Part shown: positions 8,728-17,359 of the stretch, piece by piece
Position numbering within the stretch: position 1 is the first letter of the stretch
Layout: each line of letters starts with the position of its first letter
NCBI GenBank assembly: GCA_002452215.1
Contig: DKCO01000043.1
Coordinates: forward strand, 1-64,000
Length of the DNA: 64,000 nucleotides
Direction of reading: 5' to 3'
Source: Spirochaetales bacterium UBA6872
GTDB taxonomy: Bacteria > Spirochaetota > Spirochaetia > Sphaerochaetales > Sphaerochaetaceae
Made by a program: the position numbers and the translations under genes
The notes under the pieces: generated by a model
The model's database searches: none
What the model saw: only the letters and a program-made list of their open reading frames with translations
What the model was told of the DNA's origin: nothing

Positions 8728-9347
8728 TTGCTCTCAAGAACCAGAGCAATATAGCCAATATAACTCTCAGCAAGGAATGCTTGGCCACTTTCTGATGTCG
8801 GTGCTGTCAAAGACAAAGATACAGATGCACTTCCTTTAGCATTTCCTGCCAGCTCTCCATTCAAAAGCTCGTAAGTTCTTGCATCGATGTCGATTTTGCC
8901 CAATATTGCATATCCACTTTCGTTCTTGCATGGTATTCTTGCATTATCGACTGTTATATTAGCCTTATAATTCAATCTAGCATGAGACCCTTCTGTCTCA
9001 GTTACTCCGGATGATAGAACAAGACAAGAGTCGTTGGAATCGAACGAATCTGTAGCTTTACTTGAAAGCAGAATAAGCTTAAGTGCAATTGAGCTATAAT
9101 TGCCATGTATATCCCAATTAACATAAAACTTCTCGCTTTCAACAGATGTTTGCGAGTTGGATTCAAGAAGTTGGAATCTCACTTCTTTCAAATCTGTAGT
9201 AAAGGAATCTGGGGAACTGTAAAAACCAACTCTCATTGCTTCAGGCTTCTCAAACCAGAGAGCAATACTCGAATTATTCAATGTAGTTGCTCCTAAAGAG
9301 AATAAAGAAAAAACAAGAATAATCAAAGCAATTGACGGTTTCTTCAT
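8724..9347 (-). CDS. Putative pilus subunit, last gene of the chaperone-usher operon
   Basis: A 207-residue exported protein. The start at 9347 (MKKPSIALIILVF) is preferred over upstream in-frame codons because it gives a standard signal peptide of about 20 residues. The mature part is beta-rich. It contains EKFYVNWDIHGNYSSIALKL, which aligns with the Trp-containing strand of the other proteins in this operon, and ends in alternating hydrophobics (SYIGYIALVLESN), like the C-terminal strand of fimbrial subunits. There is no hit I can name. It overlaps the upstream subunit by start and stop. Its role as a pilin comes from context and the shared core. Its 3' end overlaps the convergent iclR gene. 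Confidence 0.6.
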   Translation of the reverse strand: MKKPSIALIILVFSLFSLGATTLNNSSIALWFEKPEAMRVGFYSSPDSFTTDLKEVRFQLLESNSQTSVESEKFYVNWDIHGNYSSIALKLILLSSKATDSFDSNDSCLVLSSGVTETEGSHARLNYKANITVDNARIPCKNESGYAILGKIDIDARTYELLNGELAGNAKGSASVSLSLTAPTSESGQAFLAESYIGYIALVLESN

Positions 9348-9357
9348 ATTAACCACT

Positions 9358-9894
9358 TCATCCTTCATAGCTGATTGTAACTTTGATTGAACCAGAAAAC
9401 ACATTATATTTCCCTACGCCTTGTTTCAATTCATTTGATGGGATTTGCAAAACGATATACTGTGAGCCAGCTATTGGATAATCTCGTCCAGATATATAGA
9501 TTGTTGCATTTTTGTTTTCTTTTGAAGAGAGTTTTGTCCCATTTATTGCTAAAGGACTTTGCCAATTTATTTCGATTGTCGAATTGTTTGCTTTCAAAGG
9601 TTCAAATTCCGAGAGAGTTATAGTTATTGCATTTCTTGTATATACTTTCCACCAGATATAGAAACTTGCTTGACGAAAACTACTATTATCTTGCAGAACA
9701 AAATCAACATAATCCAGCTCAATGCTACTAGTGTCATCGTTTATACTTTTGATTTCTTTTGAGCTGACACCAAAATCTATACCGCTTTTTGCGCCAGCGA
9801 AAGCTACATCGAGAACATCCTCTCCTAGCTGTATTGAATACAACGATATAGGCAAAACAAACAATATGATTAAAGAAAGAACCCTTTTTATCAT
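9358..9894 (-). CDS. Putative pilus subunit
   Basis: A 178-residue protein with an N-terminal signal sequence (MIKRVLSLIILFVLPISLYS). The core contains SFYIWWKVYTRNAITITL, matching the YVWWRI segment of the putative major pilin at 10499. The C-terminal strand GSIKVTISYEG follows a GKYN turn, as in chaperone-usher pilins. The start is immediately after the stop of the preceding gene, with a GGAG-type site inside that gene. The size (about 160 residues when mature) fits a single Ig-like pilin domain. The function is inferred from these features and the operon. Confidence 0.65.
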   Translation of the reverse strand: MIKRVLSLIILFVLPISLYSIQLGEDVLDVAFAGAKSGIDFGVSSKEIKSINDDTSSIELDYVDFVLQDNSSFRQASFYIWWKVYTRNAITITLSEFEPLKANNSTIEINWQSPLAINGTKLSSKENKNATIYISGRDYPIAGSQYIVLQIPSNELKQGVGKYNVFSGSIKVTISYEG

Positions 9895-10482
9895 TCAATC
9901 TCCTGTAACATATAACAAAGCAAGTTTTCCAGTTTCTTTGTTCGGTAGTTTCGCAATGTCAGAGATAGCTGCAGTAGCATTGACTCCCAACTTGAAAATC
10001 TCAGCACAAACGATTTCATCTTTATCGGGGATAAAGTATCCAAAATCATAGTCAGAGTCAAAAAAGGAAGAAGGCTCAACTTGAACTATCTCACGCCCAT
10101 CATTGAATGAAGGAAAATCAAAACCTAATTCAAGTACAGAATCATCTTGATACTTGAAGTTCTTGCCAAGCAAATATATCTTCACATCATTGCTTGAGTT
10201 GATCTGATAGTAAATCCTTGGTTCTGCAGAAAAAACCAATTTTTCATTCGTAGAAAGATTATCATCTTGAAGCAAACTAATGCTATTTAGCCTATTAAGA
10301 CCAACAGTATCGACAGAAATAGTTGTTATAGTGCTATCAGTAAAACCAACAACCACTTTGGTATTTTTCTCGTTTGACAAATCCAAGCGCAAGTTAATAT
10401 TCTTGCTCTCAGTTTTGGCAGCCCCCAAATTGAAGCTGCCAAATGATATCAACAATAAAAAGTACAGACAAATTCTATGCAT
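9895..10482 (-). CDS. Putative pilus subunit (divergent)
   Basis: A 195-residue exported protein with a signal peptide (MHRICLYFLLLISFGSFNLG, then AAK). The mature region is beta-rich with a PRIYYQINSSNDVKIYL strand in the position of the Trp motif of its neighbours, but without the Trp. It ends in GKLALLYVTGD. It lies 16 bases after the putative major pilin gene and is followed directly by the next subunit. I recognise no family. Operon position, signal peptide and size support a structural or terminator subunit of the pilus. Confidence 0.5.
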   Translation of the reverse strand: MHRICLYFLLLISFGSFNLGAAKTESKNINLRLDLSNEKNTKVVVGFTDSTITTISVDTVGLNRLNSISLLQDDNLSTNEKLVFSAEPRIYYQINSSNDVKIYLLGKNFKYQDDSVLELGFDFPSFNDGREIVQVEPSSFFDSDYDFGYFIPDKDEIVCAEIFKLGVNATAAISDIAKLPNKETGKLALLYVTGD

Positions 10483-10498
10483 TTATAGCTCGTAATAA

Positions 10499-11059
10499 TT
10501 AATTTTTTGCTGTAATAGCAACTGTAATGGTATCTGAATATTCAGAAGCAAGTGTTGCTTTCTCGATATCAGCTTTTAAAGCTGTAAAAGTCATAGGCAC
10601 AGCACCATAATATAGAGCCATATTACTTGAGATATCAAAGCTAATGCCATTTTCCAAATCACCACTAGGCGATACAGAATCTATACCACTATTATCTTGA
10701 ATTGAGCCCAATTCCCCGGAATAAGCAATAGAGGAATCACCATTTTTCAATTTTCCACTATTTTGCGATGTTATTTTTATAGAATATTTATTGCTATCGC
10801 CTTTGATTCTCCACCAGACATATGCATCTTGGTAGCTCATATTTTCAGAGCCAGAAAACAAATGTTCTCCACTTACAAAACTATCGCTTTTTGGAGCATT
10901 TTCCACCAATTTCGAGGCCCCTGTAGCATCTGTAATCCCAAAACTAGCTTCAGTAGGGATTGTCAACTTAACATCAATTGATGCACCGTTTGCTGTTGGA
11001 GCAGCAAATAACGCTGTGCTCAACGCAAAAATCAATAAGACAAAATAAATCCTTTTCAT
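10499..11059 (-). CDS. Putative major pilin of the chaperone-usher pilus
   Basis: A 186-residue protein. The start at 11059 is chosen because GGAG lies five bases upstream and it opens a clean signal peptide ending ALFAAPTANG. The mature protein begins with a SIDVKLTIPTEASFGI strand and carries DAYVWWRIKGDSNKYSIKI. It ends with SEYSDTITVAITAKN, the YxDxxxVxI C-terminal strand seen in spore-coat-U/Csu-type and related pilins. It is preceded by about 100 untranslated bases with an inverted repeat, an arrangement often used to raise the level of a major subunit. I rate it the likeliest shaft protein. Its lack of cysteines suggests folding depends on the chaperone alone. Confidence 0.7.
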   Translation of the reverse strand: MKRIYFVLLIFALSTALFAAPTANGASIDVKLTIPTEASFGITDATGASKLVENAPKSDSFVSGEHLFSGSENMSYQDAYVWWRIKGDSNKYSIKITSQNSGKLKNGDSSIAYSGELGSIQDNSGIDSVSPSGDLENGISFDISSNMALYYGAVPMTFTALKADIEKATLASEYSDTITVAITAKN

Positions 11060-11067
11060 TTTTTCTC

Positions 11068-11120
11068 CGTCTTTTGTGTCATGCTCTATAGGATTTTGCC
11101 CACTTTGACACTCAAGTGAG
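11068..11120 (-). promoter_or_regulatory. Intercistronic inverted repeat before the putative major pilin gene
   Basis: The 99-base gap between the large subunit gene (stop 11159) and the pilin start (11059) holds a GATGCTC arm and a GAGCAT arm about 30 bases apart, plus a small CACTTGAGTG hairpin. Such structures between pilus genes often mark RNA processing or stabilise the pilin message; that role is inferred. Confidence 0.3.
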
Positions 11121-11158
11121 CATCCTACCATATTAATCTATACTTTTAATTCCTCTTT

Positions 11159-12508
11159 TTAAGTTCCTTCGGATGAAACAACATGGATATATACATCTTC
11201 TTTATATCGTCCAGACTCCAAATAGCTTGGTGGAGAATCGATCGAGATCTGAATATCTGTTGAAAGAACAAAATATGTAACATATGAACCTGCAGAATGC
11301 TTTATCGCACCTTCTGAGTTCCATCCTGAAATTACTTCTGGAGATACAGATGCCCCGACAACTCCATCCGCTTGCGAAAAATATGTTGTTCCATCAAATT
11401 CCACATATTCCTCATCTTTACCTTTCATATACAGATTGAATCCAAGCGAATTTCTCATAGAAACCAAGCCTCCGCTTTCATCTTTTATTCTTTCATTCAC
11501 AAAACGAAAACGTTCGCCTTGAAGCGTTGGCTTGCTACTGGAGGATGCAAAAATATATATAGAATCAGGTATCTTGCTTTGGTCAGTTTCTTTCCCATAG
11601 TTAGCAACAAAATCGAGTTGAGCTATACTGATTCTTAAATTAACATCATTTTGCAAATCAAGATTCGATGCTGCAGGTAAAGGCTTTATAAACAAGCTCG
11701 CTTTAGATGGTGTTTTCAGAGCCTGATGCTCTATGTAGCCAGAAAATGGAATCGTAAATGCCTTCCCACTTCCCAAAGCCTTACCGTCTTTATCCCTAAG
11801 TTGAATATGTACAGTAACCATCGCAACATAATCATCTTTTTCTGAAAGAATGTATCTCTTGCCATTATATGTAAGGCTCAAATCATTGTTATCTTCAAAT
11901 CTACCGGGAAGAGCAAGGATTACATCGAAAAAGACAGCTGAGCCATCATTGCTGTTATCATCATAGGCAAAGGAAAGCTTTTCATATTGCGACTCCTCAA
12001 ACGTCTCGTCGATTTCTATAACCTGAATTAGTTTCTCATCTGAAGAATTGCGTGACTGATAGTGTCTGGATGTCTTTACAATAACAAAAAGCTTAAATGG
12101 AACTCGATAAGCATCATTTGATAGTGATGCCATTTCCAATGCTCCAGTACTTGATTCCACATAGATTGAGAGCTCTCCTCCTTCCAAAGCATTTCGTAGA
12201 CCAATATCGTCTTCAACAGGATCATCCGAATAACCTCCTGTAAGAACAATATTTGGATCATAGTATTTCCAGTTATTTGCTTGTGCTTTTTCCCATGTTG
12301 AATAAGAGTCATCTGACGGGAAATAGTGTCCACTCCATTTTAATGTATTTCCATTTGCAAGATTTGATCTGTCTGGATAGCAAAGACTCCTTAAATTTAT
12401 GGCTGAGGACGCTAATGGAACCAAGTAATAGTTTGAATCGTCAAATTCATAAGCGAAAAGAGATGAAATAAAAAAAGCAGATAAAACAATGAGAATTAAA
12501 CGTTTCAT
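11159..12508 (-). CDS. Large pilus-associated protein, candidate tip subunit or adhesin
   Basis: A 449-residue exported protein (signal MKRLILIVLSAFFISSLFA). It is more than twice the size of the other subunits, as expected for a two-domain tip adhesin with an N-terminal binding part and a C-terminal pilin-like domain. The last strand is SGRYKEDVYIHVVSSEGT, the same turn-plus-strand pattern as the smaller subunits. The N-terminal about 250 residues match nothing I can name. It overlaps the preceding gene by four bases, so expression is coupled. Adhesin function is inferred from size and position. Confidence 0.5.
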   Translation of the reverse strand: MKRLILIVLSAFFISSLFAYEFDDSNYYLVPLASSAINLRSLCYPDRSNLANGNTLKWSGHYFPSDDSYSTWEKAQANNWKYYDPNIVLTGGYSDDPVEDDIGLRNALEGGELSIYVESSTGALEMASLSNDAYRVPFKLFVIVKTSRHYQSRNSSDEKLIQVIEIDETFEESQYEKLSFAYDDNSNDGSAVFFDVILALPGRFEDNNDLSLTYNGKRYILSEKDDYVAMVTVHIQLRDKDGKALGSGKAFTIPFSGYIEHQALKTPSKASLFIKPLPAASNLDLQNDVNLRISIAQLDFVANYGKETDQSKIPDSIYIFASSSSKPTLQGERFRFVNERIKDESGGLVSMRNSLGFNLYMKGKDEEYVEFDGTTYFSQADGVVGASVSPEVISGWNSEGAIKHSAGSYVTYFVLSTDIQISIDSPPSYLESGRYKEDVYIHVVSSEGT

Positions 12509-13206
12509 TCTTCTGTCCTTATGTGTATTGTTACTCTTGATTTGTATTCTCCTGGTGGTACACTATCGGGATCATTCTTAATTTTATTTGTAGCATCTTC
12601 TGTGAAGCAAAACTTTATATAACCAGATGCATTACCTATAAAACCAGTTCCTGCATTTTCAACAAGCGCCGTCATACTTACGTATTCACCTTCATTTTGA
12701 GTTCCCCAGTCTGGGTATTCCTTGACTCTTGGAATCAAAAGATATGTACCTTTGGATGAACCGTCGTATATAAATAAAGCTTCTTGGCTTAATCTGTTTC
12801 CATTCGAATCCCAATAAGATAGGATAAACTCGAAGCCAAGCGAATATAAAAGCTCAGCTTTTTTATTTGAATCAGACAAAGGCTCGGCTTCTATCATTAC
12901 AGAAAACATTGCATTTGATATGAATTTCCAGTTTGCTATTATTCTTCCGTAGCCGGAACTAAACAGTCTGGTAACATCAATATCTTTATACCAAGTCGAT
13001 TCGTCCTCAATATCGAATGGCATCCCCATTCTAAATTCAGGATCGCTTTGTGCTGGAATTCTTTCAATGGATACTTCCGTTATTTCTTTGTAGCCAGCTT
13101 GCAACGAAAGTGGTTTTGAGACCTCAGTTGTATATATAACAGCTGCAAATATGGAATGAGAAAGGAGAAGAGTCATTATTACCAAATACTTTTTCATATC
13201 AATCAT
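12505..13206 (-). CDS. Putative pilus subunit
   Basis: A protein of 230-233 residues with a signal peptide (KKYLVIMTLLLSHSIFA). Two starts are possible: 13206, which has GAGG four bases before it and overlaps the upstream stop, or the ATG at 13197. The core carries RIIANWKFISNAMFSVMIEAE, the Trp-strand shared with the other subunits. The end is PPGEYKSRVTIHIRTEE, a clear pilin-type C-terminal strand. It overlaps the next gene by four bases. It is a structural subunit by context. Confidence 0.6.
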   Translation of the reverse strand: MIDMKKYLVIMTLLLSHSIFAAVIYTTEVSKPLSLQAGYKEITEVSIERIPAQSDPEFRMGMPFDIEDESTWYKDIDVTRLFSSGYGRIIANWKFISNAMFSVMIEAEPLSDSNKKAELLYSLGFEFILSYWDSNGNRLSQEALFIYDGSSKGTYLLIPRVKEYPDWGTQNEGEYVSMTALVENAGTGFIGNASGYIKFCFTEDATNKIKNDPDSVPPGEYKSRVTIHIRTEE

Positions 13207-14050
13207 CAGACCTCAATGTAATTGTCACAGGAAGAACATATACTCCAGGCACAGCTTTGACATAATCCGAAGAGTCAAGCGTAATTCCAACCACTCCAGA
13301 TGCAGACCAAATCCCATCGTCAATATCCTCATTTGGAACAATCTCATTTGCTGCATCAAGTACTTCAAAAGAGAACTTTACATCAAATGATGGAGAGAAA
13401 TTTGATGTTTTTGTTATATTTCCTCTGAGGGTATTTACATCTGAGGCAAAACTATCATCATACCCTGAAAGCTTATACACATAGCCTTTTTTGCCATTGC
13501 TATATTTAACTTCCTTTATGTCTATTCCAGATTCATTTGACGTCGTAGTTGTCAATGTCTCAGATGGTCGAGAGAAATTATAGTTTATATAGTGCACAGA
13601 AAACGAAAGTCCAACTTGATTTGTATCCGTTGCCTCCGAGTATGTCGGATCCATTAAGTCAATATTATCGATTCCACCTTCTATTCTTGAAAATGGTTTT
13701 ATCTTATTTCCTCCGAATGCAAATGATAACGTGTAACTTCCTTGCGAGCATCCATAGACTCTGTATGAAAAGACAGCATGAGTCGAGAAAAATGTTGTAT
13801 CACTATGAGAAACAACTCCAAGGTAGTTGTCTATCGATGGAGTTATATTTATTTTCGAGTTTTCATTAAGGTTTTCCAATGTATTCGATATTGCATCTGT
13901 AATCTCAAGCTTGACAGGTTGACCATCAAGAAGATCCTTGCCAAGCTTGTATGCTGCAATCTCAAAACCAAAATCATAGTCCTGAGAAAAACAAGGAACA
14001 GCTGTCATGAATATCATACATAATGCTAATGCACAATTTCTTAATTTCAT
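13199..14050 (-). CDS. Putative pilus subunit, first after the usher
   Basis: A 283-residue exported protein with a signal peptide (MKLRNCALALCMIFMTAVPCFS). It is beta-rich, with HAVFSYRVYGCSQGSYTLSFAFG in the position of the family's aromatic strand and the C-terminal strand GVYVLPVTITLRSDD. It overlaps the usher stop by four bases. At about 260 mature residues it is longer than a single pilin domain, so it could be an adaptor or a second adhesin. No family was recognised beyond the shared ending. Confidence 0.55.
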   Translation of the reverse strand: MKLRNCALALCMIFMTAVPCFSQDYDFGFEIAAYKLGKDLLDGQPVKLEITDAISNTLENLNENSKINITPSIDNYLGVVSHSDTTFFSTHAVFSYRVYGCSQGSYTLSFAFGGNKIKPFSRIEGGIDNIDLMDPTYSEATDTNQVGLSFSVHYINYNFSRPSETLTTTTSNESGIDIKEVKYSNGKKGYVYKLSGYDDSFASDVNTLRGNITKTSNFSPSFDVKFSFEVLDAANEIVPNEDIDDGIWSASGVVGITLDSSDYVKAVPGVYVLPVTITLRSDD

Positions 14051-17000
14051 AAAGCCTCCTTAAATCCAGGATAGAGCAAATCCCAAAATTCATCTGAAGA
14101 AAGGGCTTCAGAAAAAACAAGTCTCTTACAACTGGAGTATTGTTCAGGAAGCTTCATCCCGCTTATTTCATCAATTGCTTCGATATAGACATTCATTTCA
14201 TTTGGACTGTTTTTTTCACTTATCTCTATCAAAGCTAAAGCCCATCCATCATCATTTGGAATATCAAATCCATAGAGCCCTTCAGGAAGGTCTGAAAGGA
14301 TTATTCTTCCGCTTTCATCGCTGAAGACATATCCATCTTCATAGAGTTTAACATCAATCTCAAAATCTCCAGATATTGAAACTAGGTAAAGCGGAGATGA
14401 GTCATTTATCCAAGGATTCCCATTGATATCTGTTACTATAGCAGTCATTGCATAAACTGGGTTTGATTCCAGTGTATAAACAAATCCACGACCATTTGTC
14501 TTCGGTAGATAAAGTGCAAAAGAGCGAGGACCAGAGATTGAATCCTCACTTGTGCTGTATATCATAATTTGGTTGTTCCTTACACTTGAAACAGCTGAAT
14601 AAAGTGACGTAGAGAAGAACTTATTAAGTTTTGATGTACCAAATGCCCCACTATATCCAATGCTTAAATCATTCCCTTTCAATTCGCCTTTTTGCTTAAT
14701 TAGCAAGTACGATTGTCCGATCGATGAAGAAAGCGCAAAATAACCATCTGCAAAAATAGTGGATGTTGACAATGACAAATTACCACTCAATCTATTCAAA
14801 TCAAGAGAGGAAGATATTCCAAACCCGAAATTGAAATAATCTGTAGAAGTTGCATATGATGCATAAAAGTTGCTATTTCTAAAGGATTTCATCTTTTCAA
14901 AGCTGTTATATCCAGGCATGTCGATTGAGCTTGATAAAGAGCTTTTCAACGAATGCATATTGAAATTCACCTTTGTGCTTTTTTCATTCAAAGATGATGA
15001 TACATTCCCTGAACCAAATGAGACTGATGCGTATACACTTGCAGATGCTCCAACGTTGCCCGCAAAATTGCCACTCAAATTAATAGATGTCGATAAATTT
15101 ATATTCCTCTGAGGAGAAAACCCCAAAGAAAGATAAGACGTATAAGAACTCGACTTGAACACATCTGTATATAAATTGAAATTCGAACCGATGCCATAGC
15201 TGAGCAAGCCGAGTTTGCCACTTGTTGAAATCCCAACATTAAAAACAAATCGATTGCTATTCAAAATATCAGGAGGTGATGAGAAACCCAAACTTGCATT
15301 TATCGAAGAAATGTGCTTTTTTGACAAATTTGCTTGATGCGATACCCGTACATAAATCTCCGGAAAATGATAGTTACCATCTGATAGCTTTCTCTGATAA
15401 AGATTTAAATTATAACGAGTTGTCCCAATCGAGCTTGCTTGAGTCAGCTCGAAATTAACCTTGCCTTGCATATTCATTTGATTCTTATCTGTTGGCAAAT
15501 TCGAAACAGCGATTGCACCTCGAAGCAGCAAGGAATTCGAAAGTCCATATGAGTAATCAAATGATAAAGAAAGATTCCTCGGATCATATTGATAGTATTT
15601 TCCACCAAGACTAAAACCAATTGAACCTTCTCTTATTTTATCCTTCGACAAAAGCGTTTCTCTCCCAATTGCCAGACTGAGGTTATAATAGAATTCCCCG
15701 GGATAAAGCAAAGATGAGTAATATGAAAATTCATGTATTATCTCTTTTGGTGCACTTCCATCTGTTGGAGATACTTTAATAAGAACTCTGTTGACGCCTG
15801 TATAAAGAACAAAATCCTCAAGTTTGTACTTTCCAGGGTTCAAGATCTTGCTATACAAAACCCTATCATCGTTTATAACCTCTACAAGCGACTCTTTTTC
15901 GACAGTCAACTCAGCCTCATATGGACTCTTCCTCTCATAGCTATCATTTGAATATGACAAATTCTTTGAAAGTCTTATTCCTATAGGTGTCCCTAGTGGC
16001 GAGATAATACCTGGCGAGATGCATCCCCAGCTTAAACGAAGCATTTTTTCTTCAAAATCGCGTCTGAAGGTATAACTCGAAAGCGAAAAATCCAAATCCC
16101 TATTGTTGAAATTCAGATAATACGAAAAATCAAGGAATATATCATACATAGACATCGTATTTGTTGAATACAATGAAACATCATAATCCCAGATCTTTTT
16201 TTGATATAAATACCAGCCAAAAGATGTGTTATATGAAGATTTGAATGAAAATACAGCAGGACTTATTATCTCAGCTCCAGCTAGCGGTTGTTCATCATAT
16301 CTTGAATAAGATGGTGATAAACTAATCGAAGCAAATGGCATATCATCAAGGTCAAATGATAAGTAAATTTTGTAATTATTTGCTTCAAATGACGACCTGA
16401 CACCAAATTTTTCCAAATCTTCAAGAGAATAAGAGCTGCTTTGTGTATTGAAAATCCTCTCATAAGCCTCTTCTGTAAGATTGTTTTCAAGAATAAATCT
16501 CAAATCATCAATCGCTATATATGGGATTTGGGAAAGCATCTCTACAGAAACAGAGCCTCGATTCTCTCCATTCACGTAAAGATTCATATAGTAGTTTCCG
16601 TCCTCAAAAAGAAGCAAATCCTCACCAGATATATAGAAATCAGCCCAGAAATCATCATCTTGCCAAAGCTCTGTAGTATTGATTTGAAATACCATATTAC
16701 TATCATCTATTGCTTTCTCATCACTCTTGGCAGGGGAAAGAATGGCTTTGTTTTCGTTGCAAAAATTTATCAAAAAAACAAATAGGTCTGCCATTTCATC
16801 TTCGCTGAATGTTTTATCAAAAAGCACTGTAAGTGTCTTTGCATCCAACGAAAAATCAAAACCAGCCGTCTCTGTATAGTATTTTTCTATAAAGCAAGAG
16901 ACAAAATTGCATATCTGGTCATCGGTGCAAAAATGTGGAAATAGAACCAGGAGTTTATCTCTAAAGCCATCAAATAGCAAAACATCATAAGCCAAATCGA

Positions 17001-17337
17001 GTTCCATGGATACATGGAAAGCAAGAGGCGCGTTTCCTTCATTAACAATCTCACGCTCTTGCGAACTCAAACCCCAGCTCTCCGAATATTCTTCTTCAAG
17101 ATTGTTTCCATTGCCATTTCCAGTTGGCTTTTCTAAGGACAGCATCTTAACAGATTTTGCATCAAGAACAGCATTTGATTGAGGAGTTTTTTCTTCATGC
17201 GATTCCATTTCATCTTTTGTAAAGAAAAAAACATCATCTCCCTTTTCATACAAAGCAATAGCAAAGGCAAACACTGTTGAAAGCGCTATTTGAATGCCAA
17301 GAAAAATGCATAAGAATCCCTCTATTCTCCTTTTCAA
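14047..17337 (-). CDS. Outer-membrane usher of a chaperone-usher pilus
   Basis: A 1096-residue protein with a signal sequence (about residues 1-28). From about 235 to 345 it resembles the usher N-terminal domain (YYMNLYVNGENRGSVSVEM). A long beta-barrel of Ser/Asn/Tyr-rich strands runs from about 355 to 945 and contains the plug at about 472-545 (PYEAELTVEKESLVEV, GKYKLEDFVLYTGVNRVLI, EFSYYSSLLYPGEF), a very usher-like sequence. A C-terminal domain follows with VTDINGNPW and SDESGRIILSDLPEGLYGF. It is longer than most ushers (about 800-870), mainly through an extra segment at about 30-205 of unknown type. It lies between the chaperone gene and the subunit genes, the standard order. It would sit in the outer membrane and secrete the subunits. 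Confidence 0.85.
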   Translation of the reverse strand: MKRRIEGFLCIFLGIQIALSTVFAFAIALYEKGDDVFFFTKDEMESHEEKTPQSNAVLDAKSVKMLSLEKPTGNGNGNNLEEEYSESWGLSSQEREIVNEGNAPLAFHVSMELDLAYDVLLFDGFRDKLLVLFPHFCTDDQICNFVSCFIEKYYTETAGFDFSLDAKTLTVLFDKTFSEDEMADLFVFLINFCNENKAILSPAKSDEKAIDDSNMVFQINTTELWQDDDFWADFYISGEDLLLFEDGNYYMNLYVNGENRGSVSVEMLSQIPYIAIDDLRFILENNLTEEAYERIFNTQSSSYSLEDLEKFGVRSSFEANNYKIYLSFDLDDMPFASISLSPSYSRYDEQPLAGAEIISPAVFSFKSSYNTSFGWYLYQKKIWDYDVSLYSTNTMSMYDIFLDFSYYLNFNNRDLDFSLSSYTFRRDFEEKMLRLSWGCISPGIISPLGTPIGIRLSKNLSYSNDSYERKSPYEAELTVEKESLVEVINDDRVLYSKILNPGKYKLEDFVLYTGVNRVLIKVSPTDGSAPKEIIHEFSYYSSLLYPGEFYYNLSLAIGRETLLSKDKIREGSIGFSLGGKYYQYDPRNLSLSFDYSYGLSNSLLLRGAIAVSNLPTDKNQMNMQGKVNFELTQASSIGTTRYNLNLYQRKLSDGNYHFPEIYVRVSHQANLSKKHISSINASLGFSSPPDILNSNRFVFNVGISTSGKLGLLSYGIGSNFNLYTDVFKSSSYTSYLSLGFSPQRNINLSTSINLSGNFAGNVGASASVYASVSFGSGNVSSSLNEKSTKVNFNMHSLKSSLSSSIDMPGYNSFEKMKSFRNSNFYASYATSTDYFNFGFGISSSLDLNRLSGNLSLSTSTIFADGYFALSSSIGQSYLLIKQKGELKGNDLSIGYSGAFGTSKLNKFFSTSLYSAVSSVRNNQIMIYSTSEDSISGPRSFALYLPKTNGRGFVYTLESNPVYAMTAIVTDINGNPWINDSSPLYLVSISGDFEIDVKLYEDGYVFSDESGRIILSDLPEGLYGFDIPNDDGWALALIEISEKNSPNEMNVYIEAIDEISGMKLPEQYSSCKRLVFSEALSSDEFWDLLYPGFKEAL

Positions 17338-17359
17338 AACACGACTCTCCCTTTTTCAA

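Noticed and set aside
11060..11131. In-frame extension of the putative major pilin upstream of 11059
   Set aside because: The extension would bury the signal peptide; GGAG five bases before 11059 fixes the start there.
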